NCBI RefSeq assembly: GCF_023618015.1 | Contig: NZ_JAJKBJ010000004.1 | Coordinates: forward strand, 62,001 to 126,000 | Origin: Legionella maioricensis | Lineage (GTDB): Bacteria > Pseudomonadota > Gammaproteobacteria > Legionellales > Legionellaceae | Direction: 5' to 3' | Length of the DNA: 64,000 bases | In this document: piece after piece, positions 36,831-49,326 of the stretch | How the letters are laid out: every line of letters starts with the position of its first letter | Numbering within the stretch: the stretch's first letter is position 1 | Translations under genes and position numbers: made by a program | Notes under the pieces: model-generated | Told to the model about the DNA's origin: nothing | The model's input: the letters and a program-made list of their open reading frames with translations, nothing else | Database searches by the model: none

Positions 36831-37529
36831 CTACGCGCGCTGCAACATTTTTATTTGCTCCATCAACTGATCAAAACCCGCTTCTACATTAATGTATTCG
36901 CTCTTGGCCAATAGGACGGATAAAGACCCGTCATCCGTGGCATTTGGTTTTTGTAATATACCGTTAAAGCCTTCCATTTTTAAACGCAAATAATCACTGA
37001 TCTTAGTGACCAAATAAAAATTCCTATAATAATTATCAGGATTCATATGGAGCGCTTTAGCATCATGAGCTAATTGATGTCCTGGTAAATAATCTTTTAG
37101 GGAGTAGGATGAATTATTATGAACAGCAATTATTTTTCCTTTTGGTAATAACTGTTTTATTTTATCTGCCAGTTTTTTTACTTCTCGATGAGCCTCAGGA
37201 GAATATGCACCAAATTGCGTTAGCGTTTTTTTAATTCCTGCATCAGTATAAATTCGGTTAGGATCAAACTCATAACGTTTGCTATTTAAATGAAACACTA
37301 TATTTCGGCCACCTGAATGAACTAAAGTAATAAGACTGCCCCCTTCCTTATTAATTACTACCTTAGCAGCCTTTAACGCCGTTTGCTCATTATGATGCAC
37401 ATGGACAAAATTTTTGCCCTTCCCCACTGTTTGTTGAATTACAACTTGTTCATCGCCAACCATTACTTTATGGTTTATCGCGCAACCCACTTGAGTTAAA
37501 AATAATAAGATAAGCACCAAATATTTCAT
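36831..37529 (-). CDS. Conserved lipoprotein of unknown function, His-rich motifs
   Basis: A 232-residue protein. I start at ATG 37529, with GGTGA upstream, not at the TTG two codons before. The lipobox LTQVGC ends the signal peptide at about residue 16. The mature part contains FVHVHHNEQTA, LVHSGGRNIVF, FDPNRIYTDAGI and IIAVHNN. These spaced His, Asn and Arg clusters look like a metal-dependent hydrolase or amidase-type active site. I cannot assign a family. It is convergent with the kinase gene and probably monocistronic. Confidence 0.65.
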   Translation of the reverse strand: MKYLVLILLFLTQVGCAINHKVMVGDEQVVIQQTVGKGKNFVHVHHNEQTALKAAKVVINKEGGSLITLVHSGGRNIVFHLNSKRYEFDPNRIYTDAGIKKTLTQFGAYSPEAHREVKKLADKIKQLLPKGKIIAVHNNSSYSLKDYLPGHQLAHDAKALHMNPDNYYRNFYLVTKISDYLRLKMEGFNGILQKPNATDDGSLSVLLAKSEYINVEAGFDQLMEQIKMLQRA

Positions 37530-37857
37530 GAACAAATTTCACCATAAAGAGTAAATTTATGCCATTGTATAGGGACGGCCTATAAAAAACAATTTAGTTC
37601 TGAAAATCTATCCTATCAGCGCAAGATCATGTGTGTGTAAATCAATCTTATCTATGCCTTTGCGAACATAGTTGATCCAGATCAGGATTGCAATTGAACA
37701 TCGATCGGGATTACTTCGTTAACACTCGCAAAGACAAAATTAATTATTAATTGCCAATTATTTAAGCAAACATACTCTTGCCCTGCTGTCCTGATAATTG
37801 CTCAAAATAACTATTCATTCTACTATTAGCCTCCTAAAATTTTTATTTACTTAAGAT
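37530..37857. other. Intergenic stretch before rluE
   Basis: This 328-bp AT-rich gap has no coding frame with a ribosome-binding site. It contains a 12-bp palindrome TGATCCAGATCA near 37673 and should hold the divergent promoters of the lipoprotein gene and rluE. I could not pick a convincing -35/-10 pair, and rluE has no clear Shine-Dalgarno sequence. Confidence 0.4.
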
Positions 37858-38406
37858 ATGACTCAATTGATTCTTTTTAATAAACCTTATGGAGTTCTCA
37901 CCCAGTTCTCTGGAGAAGTTCAAGAGCAAACCCTTGCCGGGTTTATTAAAATGCCCGGTTTTTATTCCGCAGGTCGTTTGGATAAAAACAGTGAAGGATT
38001 ATTATTACTTACTAATGATGGAGCCTTACAACATCGGTTAAGTCATCCAAAGTTTAATAAAAAGAAATATTACTGGGTACAAGTTGAAGGAATTCCTTGT
38101 GAAACTGATCTGCAAAGCTTAAGAAAAGGCTTGAAGCTTAAAGACATTTCTTTCCTGCCGGCCGAAGTTCGTGTCATTGATGAGCCGCCGCTCTGGCCAC
38201 GTAATCCTCCAATACGAGTAAGACAAAATATTCCAACCAGTTGGTTAGAAATCATTCTAAAAGAAGGAAAAAATCACCAGGTAAGAAGAATGACGGCAGC
38301 CATTGGTTTTCCTACTTTAAGACTGGTAAGGCACAAGATTGGTGAATGGGAATTAGATAAATTACAACCTGGAGAATATAAATTACTCACTCTAAATCAG
38401 CGATAA
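37858..38406 (+). CDS. rluE: 23S rRNA pseudouridine synthase, RluE-like
   Basis: A 182-residue RsuA-family synthase without an S4 domain, the size and form of RluE, which modifies U2457 of 23S rRNA in E. coli. The N-terminus [16 protein letters not shown] is typical. The catalytic Asp42 sits in [18 protein letters not shown]. The motif [25 protein letters not shown] follows near the C-terminus. Its last 10 bp overlap the end of the convergent mreD gene. Confidence 0.9.
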   Translation: MTQLILFNKPYGVLTQFSGEVQEQTLAGFIKMPGFYSAGRLDKNSEGLLLLTNDGALQHRLSHPKFNKKKYYWVQVEGIPCETDLQSLRKGLKLKDISFLPAEVRVIDEPPLWPRNPPIRVRQNIPTSWLEIILKEGKNHQVRRMTAAIGFPTLRLVRHKIGEWELDKLQPGEYKLLTLNQR

Positions 38407-38872
38407 GCCAACCGTGTTGTCAATGAACCATCACCTAATAAACGAATCCACGGCCAAATAAACATCCCTAATAAGGCACTGGCAAAAGGCATGAATAAGC
38501 TGTAATTAAAGCCCAATAAAGCATCAATAAAAGAAATAACTGCTTGATAGAAAAGACAAAAGAACCCGACTAAACAAATTTGCTGCATCATGGAAAAAAA
38601 TTGAAACCGTCTTGATTTACTTGAAGCAATCCAGGTAACTAAAAGCAAAGCAAAGGAATGCTCTCCTATTACCGTAGAAAGCAGTACATCTAAAAGTAGG
38701 CCGACAATCAATAAAGTGATTAACTTAAAATTGCCTGGTAAAAAATATTCAATATAAAGAACTAACAGTAAGATCCAAGGAGGACGAAAAACAAAGATTA
38801 GTTCAGGCATAGGTAATATAGATAAAATAAGCGCGCAAATAAATCCGATACCTAAACGTAAGCGAAGATTGG

Positions 38873-38876
<4 letters not shown>
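38397..38876 (-). CDS. mreD: Rod-shape-determining membrane protein MreD
   Basis: A 159-residue integral membrane protein with about five helices. It includes the conserved segment [18 protein letters not shown] and [21 protein letters not shown], as in MreD. It bridges MreC and the elongasome PBP2/RodA at the inner membrane. The start overlaps the mreC stop by 4 bp, so it is the last gene of mreBCD. The stop codon lies inside the 3' end of convergent rluE. Confidence 0.93.
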
Positions 38877-41218
<2,342 letters not shown>

Positions 41219-41463
41219 ATGGGGAGTTCTTTGGATACGGAAAAAGAAAGTGTTCCTTATAACATATCTAAGAATCGCTTAAATTGCCTTGATGGGTTAC
41301 GCGGGTGGGCGCGTGGGCAGCGGCAATTCTTTGCGCCTCTCTTCTCTATCCGATTGAGTTGTTTGCCATATACGAGAGTCGTCGAATCAATAAATTATCA
41401 TTTAAAAACCTTCTTATTGACCTGTCCATGCAATTTCACAACAAAATGGGATCCAGAGCCTAA
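41219..41463 (+). pseudogene. Relic of an acyltransferase-3 family gene (N- and C-terminal pieces)
   Basis: Frame 1 from ATG 41219 reads KNRLNCLDGLRGWA, the typical N-terminus of acyltransferase-3 (OafA-like) membrane proteins. Shortly after this, the +2 frame continues AWAAAILCASLLYPIEL then FAIYESRRINKLSF and ends at TAA 41461-41463. That resembles the last helix and tail of the same family. The central roughly 250-300 residues are missing, so a large internal deletion with frameshift is inferred. The junction lies at repeated GTGGGC near 41305-41318. It was probably a sugar O-acylation gene. Confidence 0.45.
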
Positions 41464-41467
41464 TCAT

Positions 41468-41498
41468 AGCCCGTATTGTACTTCGCTGCATACGGGCT
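41468..41498 (+). terminator. Hairpin after the acyltransferase relic
   Basis: AGCCCGTAT at 41468-41476 and ATACGGGCT at 41490-41498 form a perfect 9-bp stem with a 13-nt loop, 4 bp after the relic stop. The downstream sequence GAAATTTCTG has only a weak T-run. It is probably the former terminator of the deleted gene. Confidence 0.45.
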
Positions 41499-41572
41499 GA
41501 AATTTCTGTGTATTAATGAAATAACTTTAATTTAGCGATATAAAACCTTTTATCTTTTATATCTAAATCAGG

Positions 41573-41893
41573 TTAATTAATAATAAATACTTCCTTTAGT
41601 TTCTCTCGATTTATTTCAATAAACCGCTGTCCAAATCCTTTGACTTCAGCCAGCTCTTCAATCGCTTTAAAACCGTGATGATTTTCTCGGTAAGCAATAA
41701 TTGCTTCGGCACGTTTTTTTCCTATACCTTTAAATGAACCAGTAAGAATGGATAAATCTGCTTTATTGAGATCTATTTTATTACGAACAACCGTAGTTTG
41801 TTTTACAGAAGGGGTTATTTCACTGCTAACTGCATAAACGGGAAGGGTTATTGCAAATAGCGACAAGCACATAGCAATATATTTTGCTTTCAT
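41573..41893 (-). CDS. Secreted helix-hairpin-helix protein, ComEA-like
   Basis: A 106-residue protein with a signal peptide ending PVYA (about residue 21). A C-terminal domain (about 40-105) has two helix-hairpin-helix motifs: LNKADLSILTGSFKGIGKKR and ELAEVKGFGQRF. This is the periplasmic DNA-binding fold of ComEA, needed for DNA uptake during natural competence. AGGAG upstream fits the second of two adjacent ATGs (41893) best. It is a stand-alone gene. Other short HhH proteins exist, so a role in competence is likely but not certain. Confidence 0.8.
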   Translation of the reverse strand: MKAKYIAMCLSLFAITLPVYAVSSEITPSVKQTTVVRNKIDLNKADLSILTGSFKGIGKKRAEAIIAYRENHHGFKAIEELAEVKGFGQRFIEINREKLKEVFIIN

Positions 41894-41983
41894 CATTTTC
41901 TCCTAATTGTTGGACTAAGCGGCTCGTTCCAGAGCCGCTGAAAGTATCCCAACATTTTCTGAAACTGTCGAGATAATTTTTAA

Positions 41984-43396
41984 TTATTTTTGTTGTGAAA
42001 AACTATACAGAACGTAAGAAACACATGATGTTAATTTCTTCACCATATCCAAATGAAGGAACTCATTTGGTCCATGGGCATTAGAATGAGGCCCCAGCAC
42101 TCCAGTGATCATAAATTGAGCATCAGGGAACTGTTCCCCTAACATCCCCATAAACGGAATTGTCCCACCCTCCCCCATAAAGGCAGCAGGTTTATTATAA
42201 TAAGTTAGTGACGCCTCATCAGCGGCTTTAGCTAGCCAGGGGGATAGCAAAGGAGCATTCCATCCTTTAGAGCCGTCATCAACGTTAAAACCCACTTTGG
42301 CATTATACAAAGGATTTTTAGTCAATGCTTCCTGAATGGCAGAAGCTGCCTTTTTAGGATTTACCAGAGGTGGAAGACGCATGGAGAGTTTAAGGGCTGT
42401 TTTGGGACGCATGACATTCCCTGCATCAGCTATAGCAGGAAATCCATCTGCCCCAGTTACCGTCAAAGCAGGACGCCAGGTTCTATTCAAAATTAATTGC
42501 ACTTTATCTTCAACAACAGGCTGAACTCCCTTCTGCCAGGGAAATTCGCTATAAACCTGTTCACTTAACGTTTCAGCACATTGATGGGCCTGTTTTATGC
42601 GCTCCTCAGGAATCTCACAGTAAAGTTCCGACAATTTTACTTCCCCCGAAACTTCATCTTCAACACGACTGATCAATTGTCTGGCCACTCTAAAACTATC
42701 AGCAACTATGCCACTGGCATTCCCTGAGTGAACGCCTTCACTAATCAACTCAACCGACAATTCACCGACCACATTGCCGCGCAAAGAAGTAGTCATCCAT
42801 AATTGTTCATAATTTCCAGCACCTGAATCAAGACATATAACTAGCGCAGGTCGTCCTATTCGTTCTTTTAGCAGCTCAATATAATAAGGCAAGTCATAAC
42901 TACCACTTTCCTCACATGCTTCGATAATTAATACGCAACGTGGATGAGGTACTCCCTGAGCCTCCAGGGCACGAATTGCTGTTAATGAGGCATAGGCAGA
43001 GTATCCATCATCAGCACCACCACGGCCGTATAAAAGACCATTTTTTAACACGGGTTTCCAGGGATGCAGATCTTCATGCCATCCGCTCATTTCAGGTTGT
43101 TTATCCAGATGACCATAAAGTAAAACAGTCTCATTAATCTGACCGGGTACTTCGATAAAGATCAGCGGCGTACGCCCCTCTAATCTTAAAACATCGAGTT
43201 TCATCCCTTGAGGAGCATGGGTTTTACACCAATCAGCAATATGATTTACTGCCTGATCCATGTACCCGTGCTCTTGCCATTGAGTATCAAAATGAGGTGA
43301 TTTATTAGGCATTTTTATATAGTCACATAAACTGGGCAGGATTTCTTCCTGCCACTGATGGTCTATATAATCATACAGTCCTTGGGGATTGAACAT
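41984..43396 (-). CDS. M20-family metallopeptidase
   Basis: A 470-residue dinuclear zinc exopeptidase or amidohydrolase. VLLYGHLDKQPEM has the first metal-binding His and Asp. GRGGADDGYS has the bridging Asp, IIEACEESGSYDLP the catalytic and metal Glu pair, and ICLDSG a further ligand region. A dimerisation insert covers about 200-360. I start at ATG 43396, with AAGGAG upstream, which still overlaps murG by 26 bp. It is the last gene of the ppsA-to-peptidase cluster. It resembles CNDP/ArgE-type dipeptidases; substrate unknown. Confidence 0.88.
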   Translation of the reverse strand: MFNPQGLYDYIDHQWQEEILPSLCDYIKMPNKSPHFDTQWQEHGYMDQAVNHIADWCKTHAPQGMKLDVLRLEGRTPLIFIEVPGQINETVLLYGHLDKQPEMSGWHEDLHPWKPVLKNGLLYGRGGADDGYSAYASLTAIRALEAQGVPHPRCVLIIEACEESGSYDLPYYIELLKERIGRPALVICLDSGAGNYEQLWMTTSLRGNVVGELSVELISEGVHSGNASGIVADSFRVARQLISRVEDEVSGEVKLSELYCEIPEERIKQAHQCAETLSEQVYSEFPWQKGVQPVVEDKVQLILNRTWRPALTVTGADGFPAIADAGNVMRPKTALKLSMRLPPLVNPKKAASAIQEALTKNPLYNAKVGFNVDDGSKGWNAPLLSPWLAKAADEASLTYYNKPAAFMGEGGTIPFMGMLGEQFPDAQFMITGVLGPHSNAHGPNEFLHLDMVKKLTSCVSYVLYSFSQQK

Positions 43397-44462
43397 GGGC
43401 TTGCTCCTTGATAATTGCCACAATTTTATCAGAGGCAGACTCAATCTTTAATGCTTTGATTTTGTTATTAATATCAGTTTTATTGAGCATTACTTCTCGC
43501 AAAGCCTGTAATAAAGTTTCTGCATTCAATGATTGATCCTGAATCACGACACTAATACCTAATCCCTGAAAATACCGCGCATTTTGAATTTGGTCACCGC
43601 GGCTTACTTGAGAGGAAATAGGAATTAAAACATGTGCTTTCCCTAAGGCTAATATTTCGTAAAGCGAATTAGCGCCTGCTCTTGATATAACCACTGAGGA
43701 AGCGGCAAATAAATGGGCCAACTCTTCATTAGCATATTCAAATTGACAATACCCCTTCATGCCATCCAGAGAATGATCCAGTTTCCCCTTACCACAAATA
43801 TGAATCACCTGGTATTCCGACATTAATTGGGGAAGCGCTTTTCTTATACTTTGGTTAATTGAACCCGCTCCTAAACTACCACCTATGGCAAGCAAACAAG
43901 GTTTGGCATCATTAAATCCACATAGCTCCAATCCTTTTGCCTTATTACCGGCAAACAACTGCTGACGAATGGGTGTGCCTGTCACTTCAATTTTATCCTG
44001 ACTTTTAAAATGTTTTTTCGCTGCGTCAAAAGTGAGGCAAATTTTATTGACGAAGGGGAAACACAAGCGATTAGCAAGGCCAGGACTCATATCTGACTCA
44101 TGAGCAACAATAGGAATACGGTTTAACCAGGCACCGACTACCACTGGAAATGCTACAAAGCCCCCTTTAGAAAAAACCACATCGGGTTTTAGTTTATAAA
44201 ATAACCAGAAAGATTGAATAATGCCGACAATTATCTTAAAGGGATCGAGTAAATTCTTTACGCTAAAATAGCGCCTTAATTTACCACTGCTCACCGCATG
44301 AAATGGAATACCAAGATTTTGAATCATCCCTTTTTCAATTCCATTATCAGAACCTACATACTCTATATTCCAACCTTCTTGCTTAAACTCATTAATCAAT
44401 GCCACATTAGGTGTCACATGGCCAGCAGTACCACCGCCTGTAAAAACAATGCTTGGCTTCAT
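43371..44462 (-). CDS. murG: MurG, lipid II-forming GlcNAc transferase
   Basis: A 363-residue GT-B glycosyltransferase that adds GlcNAc to lipid I at the inner face of the membrane. The N-terminus IVFTGGGTAGHVTPNVALI contains the first G-loop. VFSKGGFVAFPVVVGAWL is the conserved central segment. LLAIGGSLGAGSINQSI is the third G-loop and SRAGANSLYEI the UDP-GlcNAc site. It overlaps nadC by 4 bp. It is outside the usual dcw cluster, which does not appear in this window. Confidence 0.96.
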   Translation of the reverse strand: MKPSIVFTGGGTAGHVTPNVALINEFKQEGWNIEYVGSDNGIEKGMIQNLGIPFHAVSSGKLRRYFSVKNLLDPFKIIVGIIQSFWLFYKLKPDVVFSKGGFVAFPVVVGAWLNRIPIVAHESDMSPGLANRLCFPFVNKICLTFDAAKKHFKSQDKIEVTGTPIRQQLFAGNKAKGLELCGFNDAKPCLLAIGGSLGAGSINQSIRKALPQLMSEYQVIHICGKGKLDHSLDGMKGYCQFEYANEELAHLFAASSVVISRAGANSLYEILALGKAHVLIPISSQVSRGDQIQNARYFQGLGISVVIQDQSLNAETLLQALREVMLNKTDINNKIKALKIESASDKIVAIIKEQAHVQSPRTV

Positions 44463-45301
44463 AATACTTCCCTCACCAATAGACTTAAATCAATGGCTTT
44501 AATTGATTTGGTAATTGCACCTACCGAAATAAAATCGACCCCCGACTTAGCCACTTCAGCAATATTATCAATGTTAATTCCGCCTGAAGCTTCTAATTCA
44601 CAATATTTAGGTTGATTCATTTTAACAGCCTGCTCCAGCATTGATTGGCTGAAATTATCCAGCAATATTCTATCCGGATGGGCATCAAAAGCCTCACGTA
44701 ATTCAACCAAGTTTTCTACTTCTATTTCAACCAAAAGATGCTTATGAGTTTGTCTGGCTAAAGCAATAGCACGGGCTATTGAACCGCAAGCTTTGATATG
44801 ATTTTCTTTAATTAGAAATGCATCATAAAGCCCCATTCGATGATTGACGCCACCACCGCATCGAACAGCATATTTTTGAGCCATTCTTAAGCCGGGTATG
44901 GTTTTACGCGTATCGAGTAATCGAGTCTGGCTGTCTTTAAGTTTCTGTGTGTAATGATAGGTCTGCGTCGCTGTAGCCGAAAGAGTTTGTAAAAAATTTA
45001 ACGCTGTGCGTTCAGCTGTCAAAATACTGCTTGCGGTTCCATGCAGAATACATAAAGTGGTGGGGGCACTTAACCAATCTCCTTCTGAAACCAGCCATTC
45101 AATCTCAATTTTATCATCGACCTGCTTAACGACTTCATTAACCCAAGGCTGCCCACAAACCAGCATGGGTTCGCGCGAAATTATTTCAGCGGCAACAACA
45201 AGATGAGAGGGTAATAAAGCAGCAGTAACATCTTCAGCGCCAACATCTTCAAATAAAGCCTGTTTGACATCTGACACCACCTGCAATGAATTGATATTCA
45301 T
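44459..45301 (-). CDS. nadC: Nicotinate-nucleotide pyrophosphorylase (quinolinate phosphoribosyltransferase)
   Basis: A 280-residue enzyme that turns quinolinate and PRPP into nicotinate mononucleotide. Visible are ERTALNFLQTLSATAT, the basic TRKTIPGLRMAQKYAVRCGGG quinolinate-binding stretch, HRMGLYDAFLIKENHI and LEASGGINIDNI. nadA and nadB, which supply quinolinate, lie about 7 kb away on the other strand. It overlaps both the upstream antiporter and murG by 4 bp. Confidence 0.95.
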   Translation of the reverse strand: MNINSLQVVSDVKQALFEDVGAEDVTAALLPSHLVVAAEIISREPMLVCGQPWVNEVVKQVDDKIEIEWLVSEGDWLSAPTTLCILHGTASSILTAERTALNFLQTLSATATQTYHYTQKLKDSQTRLLDTRKTIPGLRMAQKYAVRCGGGVNHRMGLYDAFLIKENHIKACGSIARAIALARQTHKHLLVEIEVENLVELREAFDAHPDRILLDNFSQSMLEQAVKMNQPKYCELEASGGINIDNIAEVAKSGVDFISVGAITKSIKAIDLSLLVREVL

Positions 45302-46734
45302 GCTTTAATCTCCTTTTTGGCGGCATAACGAGCCTTTAATAAAGGGGGCGCAATAAAGGTCGTTATAATCACCATTAAAACAATTGCAGAAAATAAGTCA
45401 TCGGAAATTACTCCCAGGGTTCGCCCGATAGAAGCAAAAACCAGACCAACCTCTCCACGAGGCAACATTCCTATACCAATAAGTAAACGATCATCCTTAG
45501 GATTTGCTCCTAATCCACTGATTAATTTTCCAATAATTGCAGCCAGCACTAAACCACTAGCTAAAATAAGAACGTTCCAACTATAAAAAGTCTCTAATTT
45601 TACCTGAAGGCCTATGACTATAAAAAACATGGGGGCTAAAATAGACTCCAATGGCGATACCAAATGCCGAATACTTCGCTCTTCTTTTTGAAATGAATTA
45701 TTGGATTTGAAATAATCATCATGCAGAATAATTCCTGCTGCAAAAGCTCCAATAATAGCGGCCAGTTGAATAAATGAAGCCAACCAGGCCAAAACCATAA
45801 TGAACAGAAAAGAAGTAAACAGTTTTGACTCCCAGGGCTCAAGAAAACTAAAAAACTGTACTGTTTTTCTTAAAATGATGGGTCCCAGGGTCAAAGTGCC
45901 TACAAAAAAGAGCAAGGAATTGATAACAATTCGAATCACGACCAGGAAGTCAACAGCTCCATTAATAACGATGCTGCTCACCACGGCCAATATGATTAAA
46001 CCCAGTATATCATCCAGCATTGCTGCACCAAGAATAGTCCTGGCTTCTCGAGTACGGAGTTTTTTCATCTCTGACAAAACGCGCGCTGTAATTCCTATAC
46101 TCGTAGCACTCAAAGTAGCGGCAATGAATAAATCAGCTTGATAAGAACCACCAGGCATTAACCAATACGCTACTCCGAATCCGAGTAACATGGGTGCGAT
46201 AACCCCGATGATAGCAACCAATAGGGACTCTCGACCTGTTTTTTTTATTTCTGCAACAGAACTTTCCAGTCCCACCATAAACAACAGAAAGATAACCCCA
46301 TAACGTGAAAAAACATCTACAGTATACGCAATTTTAAGATATTCCGTACCCTCTGGAGAGCTCAAAGCCTGAGTTACCTGTTGGGCATAAAAAGGGTTAG
46401 GAATAGCAGTGCTCACTGCCTGACTTAAAGAATGACCATCCAACACTTCTTTCATGATATTAAAAATTGAGGAGCCTTCGCGCAGAATGACAATCAGGTG
46501 GAATCCGAAAAAATAACAAAGATTACCGACCAAAACCCCTATTAATAATTCCCCCAAAACCCCGGGTTGATTAAAGCGTCTGGCAATATAACGACCAAGA
46601 ATAGCGAAGAAAAAAATAGTAGTCACACTTAAAATCACGGAGGCAATAGGATCAGCATGCTCCCCGCTCTCAGCAGCAAACGCAAGCACAGGACATAGAG
46701 CAGGTAACACCATCCACCATTTTGAAATGCACAT
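45298..46734 (-). CDS. Monovalent cation:proton antiporter (CPA2 family)
   Basis: A 478-residue protein with a possible signal sequence (residues 1-21, ending AFAA) and about 12 membrane helices. It carries the CPA2 pattern: FNQPGVLGELLIGVLVGNL near the start and SLSATSIGITARVLSEM in the ion-binding region. LDDILGLIILAVVSS contains the Asp-Asp pair typical of electrogenic Na/H exchangers, and LPRGEVGLVFASIG is near the end. No KTN/RCK regulatory domain follows. It starts 24 bp after ppsA and overlaps nadC. Na+ or K+ as substrate is not decided. Confidence 0.88.
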   Translation of the reverse strand: MCISKWWMVLPALCPVLAFAAESGEHADPIASVILSVTTIFFFAILGRYIARRFNQPGVLGELLIGVLVGNLCYFFGFHLIVILREGSSIFNIMKEVLDGHSLSQAVSTAIPNPFYAQQVTQALSSPEGTEYLKIAYTVDVFSRYGVIFLLFMVGLESSVAEIKKTGRESLLVAIIGVIAPMLLGFGVAYWLMPGGSYQADLFIAATLSATSIGITARVLSEMKKLRTREARTILGAAMLDDILGLIILAVVSSIVINGAVDFLVVIRIVINSLLFFVGTLTLGPIILRKTVQFFSFLEPWESKLFTSFLFIMVLAWLASFIQLAAIIGAFAAGIILHDDYFKSNNSFQKEERSIRHLVSPLESILAPMFFIVIGLQVKLETFYSWNVLILASGLVLAAIIGKLISGLGANPKDDRLLIGIGMLPRGEVGLVFASIGRTLGVISDDLFSAIVLMVIITTFIAPPLLKARYAAKKEIKA

Positions 46735-46758
46735 TCTATGCCCTCTGCAAAATAGAAA

Positions 46759-49137
46759 TTATTGTTTCGCTAAAAACAAGCAGGTTTCCAACACTGAATC
46801 AGGATTTAAAGAAACGCTATCTATTCCCTCTTTCATCAACCATTGTGCAAAATCCTGATGATCCGAGGGTCCTTGTCCACAAATTCCTATATATTTCTTC
46901 TCTTTTTTACACGCCGAAATCGCCATATGCAATAAGGCTTTCACTGCATCATTACGTTCATCAAACTGTGCAGCCACCAACCCAGAATCTCTATCTAAAC
47001 CCAAAGTTAACTGGGTCAAGTCATTAGAGCCAATAGAAAAACCATCAAAATGCTCTAAAAATTGGCTTGCCAGTAAAGCATTGGACGGTAATTCACACAT
47101 CATGATAACGCGTAAACCATGCTTACCGCGTTCAAGACCTTCTTTTTTTAAGACCTGAATGACATTACTGGCTTCAGCAACAGTTCGCACAAAAGGAATC
47201 ATCACCTCAACATTAGTTAACCCCATCTCCTCACGGACTCGTCTGACTGCTTTACACTCAAGAGCAAAGCACTCGGCAAATGATGGGGAGACGTAGCGAG
47301 ATGCCCCTCTAAAACCAATCATAGGATTTTCTTCATGAGGCTCATATAACGTTCCTCCCACGAGATTTGCATATTCATTGGATTTAAAATCTGACAGCCG
47401 TACAATAACAGGTTTAGGATAAAAAGCAGCAGCAATGGTTGCAATTCCTTCTTTCAATCGCTCAATGTAATATTCAACAGGAGAGGCATAGGCCGCTGTT
47501 TTTTCAGTGATAAACTGTTTAAGTTCCAGGTCCTCTAAGGTATTAAAATCAAGCAAAGCCCGGGGATGAATACCTATGGTGTTAGAGATTAAAAATTCTA
47601 AACGAGCTAAACCTACACCAGCGTTAGGAATAGACTGGAAAGCAAATGCCCTTTCAGGATTACCTACATTCAACATCACTTTCATTGGTAATTCAGGCAT
47701 GGTGTCCACATCAAGGCTTACTCGCTCAAAAGGTAAAAGTTCCTCATAAACAAAGCCTGCGTCTCCCTCAGCGCAGCTTACCGTGACATCCTTGCCATCT
47801 TGTATGGTTTTAGTCGCATCACCGCAACCCACGACAGCCGGGATACCTAATTCACGGGCAATAATGGCAGCATGGCAGGTTCTTCCACCCCTATTGGTAA
47901 CAATTGCAGATGCACGTTTCATAATAGGTTCCCAATCTGGATCAGTCATATCTGAGACTAATACATCTCCAGGCTGTACTTTATGCATTTCACTAATGTC
48001 TTTAATAATTCTGGCCTTACCTTGACCAATTCGTTGTCCAATGCTGCGTCCTTCAGCTAATACCGTTCCTCTTTTTTGTAAGGTGTAACGTTCCAGCACT
48101 TGTTTGTTATCTCGACTTTTTACCGTTTCGGGACGAGCCTGCAAAATATACAATTTCCCATTGATGCCGTCTTTAGCCCACTCAATATCCATAGGACGAC
48201 CGTAATGCTTTTCTATGATTAATGCCTGGCGAGCCAATTGCTCCACCTCGTCAGCATTTAAAGAAAATAATAGTCGTTCTGCAGCATCCACATCTACGGT
48301 CTTAACTCGTCTATCAAGCTTGGGATCCTCGCAATAAACCATTTTCAGTGCTTTAGAACCCAGATTTCTCCGAATAACAGCGGGCTTACCTGCTCTAACT
48401 CCTGGTTTATGAACATAAAATTCATCAGGATTCACAGCCCCTTGCACCACCATTTCGCCTAATCCATAGGAAGAAGTAATGAATACGACTTGATCAAAGC
48501 CAGACTCTGTATCCATTGTAAACATGACTCCGCTAACCGCTAAATCACTGCGAATCATCTGTTGAATACCGGCTGATAAAGCCACTTCATTATGAGCAAA
48601 GTTATGATGGACACGATAAGCAATGGCTCTATCGTTAAATAAAGAGGCGAAAACCTGTTTTATGGAAATTAGGACTGAATCAACGCCCTTAATATTTAAA
48701 AAGGTTTCTTGTTGTCCCGCAAAAGAAGCGTCAGGTAAGTCTTCAGCCGTTGCAGAGGAGCGGACTGCCACACTAAAATCGTTATGCCCAATTTCTTGAG
48801 CAAGATTTTGATAAGCCGCACGTACGGCGTTTTCAAATTCAGGAGTAAAAGGAGTATTGACTATCATTTCCCTGATTTTTTTCCCAACCACTGCTAATTC
48901 ACATACATCTTCTGTATCCAAAGCAGATAATTGGTCATAGATCTTCTTATCAAGACCATCACGTGATAAAAATTCCCTGAATGAATCCGCAGTAGTTGCA
49001 AAGCCACCAGGAACAGCAACTCCTGCTGATGATAAATGACTGATCATTTCACCAAGAGAAGAGTTTTTACCGCCAACCTGCTCCAGATCTTGCATGCCAA
49101 GCTGTGCAAGATTAATAGTATGTGTTTTGACTGTCAT
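46759..49137 (-). CDS. ppsA: Phosphoenolpyruvate synthase
   Basis: A 792-residue three-domain enzyme that converts pyruvate, ATP and water to PEP, AMP and phosphate. The ATP-grasp N-domain begins [11 protein letters not shown] and contains [20 protein letters not shown]. The swivelling domain carries the phospho-His in [23 protein letters not shown]. The C-terminal TIM barrel includes [21 protein letters not shown] and [18 protein letters not shown]. It serves gluconeogenesis, relevant for an organism feeding on amino acids. It is the first gene of the - strand cluster running to 41984. Confidence 0.96.
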   Translation of the reverse strand: MTVKTHTINLAQLGMQDLEQVGGKNSSLGEMISHLSSAGVAVPGGFATTADSFREFLSRDGLDKKIYDQLSALDTEDVCELAVVGKKIREMIVNTPFTPEFENAVRAAYQNLAQEIGHNDFSVAVRSSATAEDLPDASFAGQQETFLNIKGVDSVLISIKQVFASLFNDRAIAYRVHHNFAHNEVALSAGIQQMIRSDLAVSGVMFTMDTESGFDQVVFITSSYGLGEMVVQGAVNPDEFYVHKPGVRAGKPAVIRRNLGSKALKMVYCEDPKLDRRVKTVDVDAAERLLFSLNADEVEQLARQALIIEKHYGRPMDIEWAKDGINGKLYILQARPETVKSRDNKQVLERYTLQKRGTVLAEGRSIGQRIGQGKARIIKDISEMHKVQPGDVLVSDMTDPDWEPIMKRASAIVTNRGGRTCHAAIIARELGIPAVVGCGDATKTIQDGKDVTVSCAEGDAGFVYEELLPFERVSLDVDTMPELPMKVMLNVGNPERAFAFQSIPNAGVGLARLEFLISNTIGIHPRALLDFNTLEDLELKQFITEKTAAYASPVEYYIERLKEGIATIAAAFYPKPVIVRLSDFKSNEYANLVGGTLYEPHEENPMIGFRGASRYVSPSFAECFALECKAVRRVREEMGLTNVEVMIPFVRTVAEASNVIQVLKKEGLERGKHGLRVIMMCELPSNALLASQFLEHFDGFSIGSNDLTQLTLGLDRDSGLVAAQFDERNDAVKALLHMAISACKKEKKYIGICGQGPSDHQDFAQWLMKEGIDSVSLNPDSVLETCLFLAKQ

Positions 49138-49326
49138 AGCTACCCCAAATCCATAAAATGATAGTCATTCTACTGAAATTGTTAGCCTATTGGAATTAGA
49201 ACCTTTGAAGTCCATCTAAATGATTTAAATGATGGCACTGAAAAATTTAAAATAAGGGCTTTTTAGGTACAAAGAATATGAAGTGGCCAGGAGCGACTCC
49301 ATATTCTATTGATATAACTTAACTAG

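Noticed and set aside
41219-41500. A complete 93-residue protein starting at 41219
   Set aside because: Only the first 30 or so residues look protein-like; the family signature then continues in another frame, so a deleted pseudogene explains it better.
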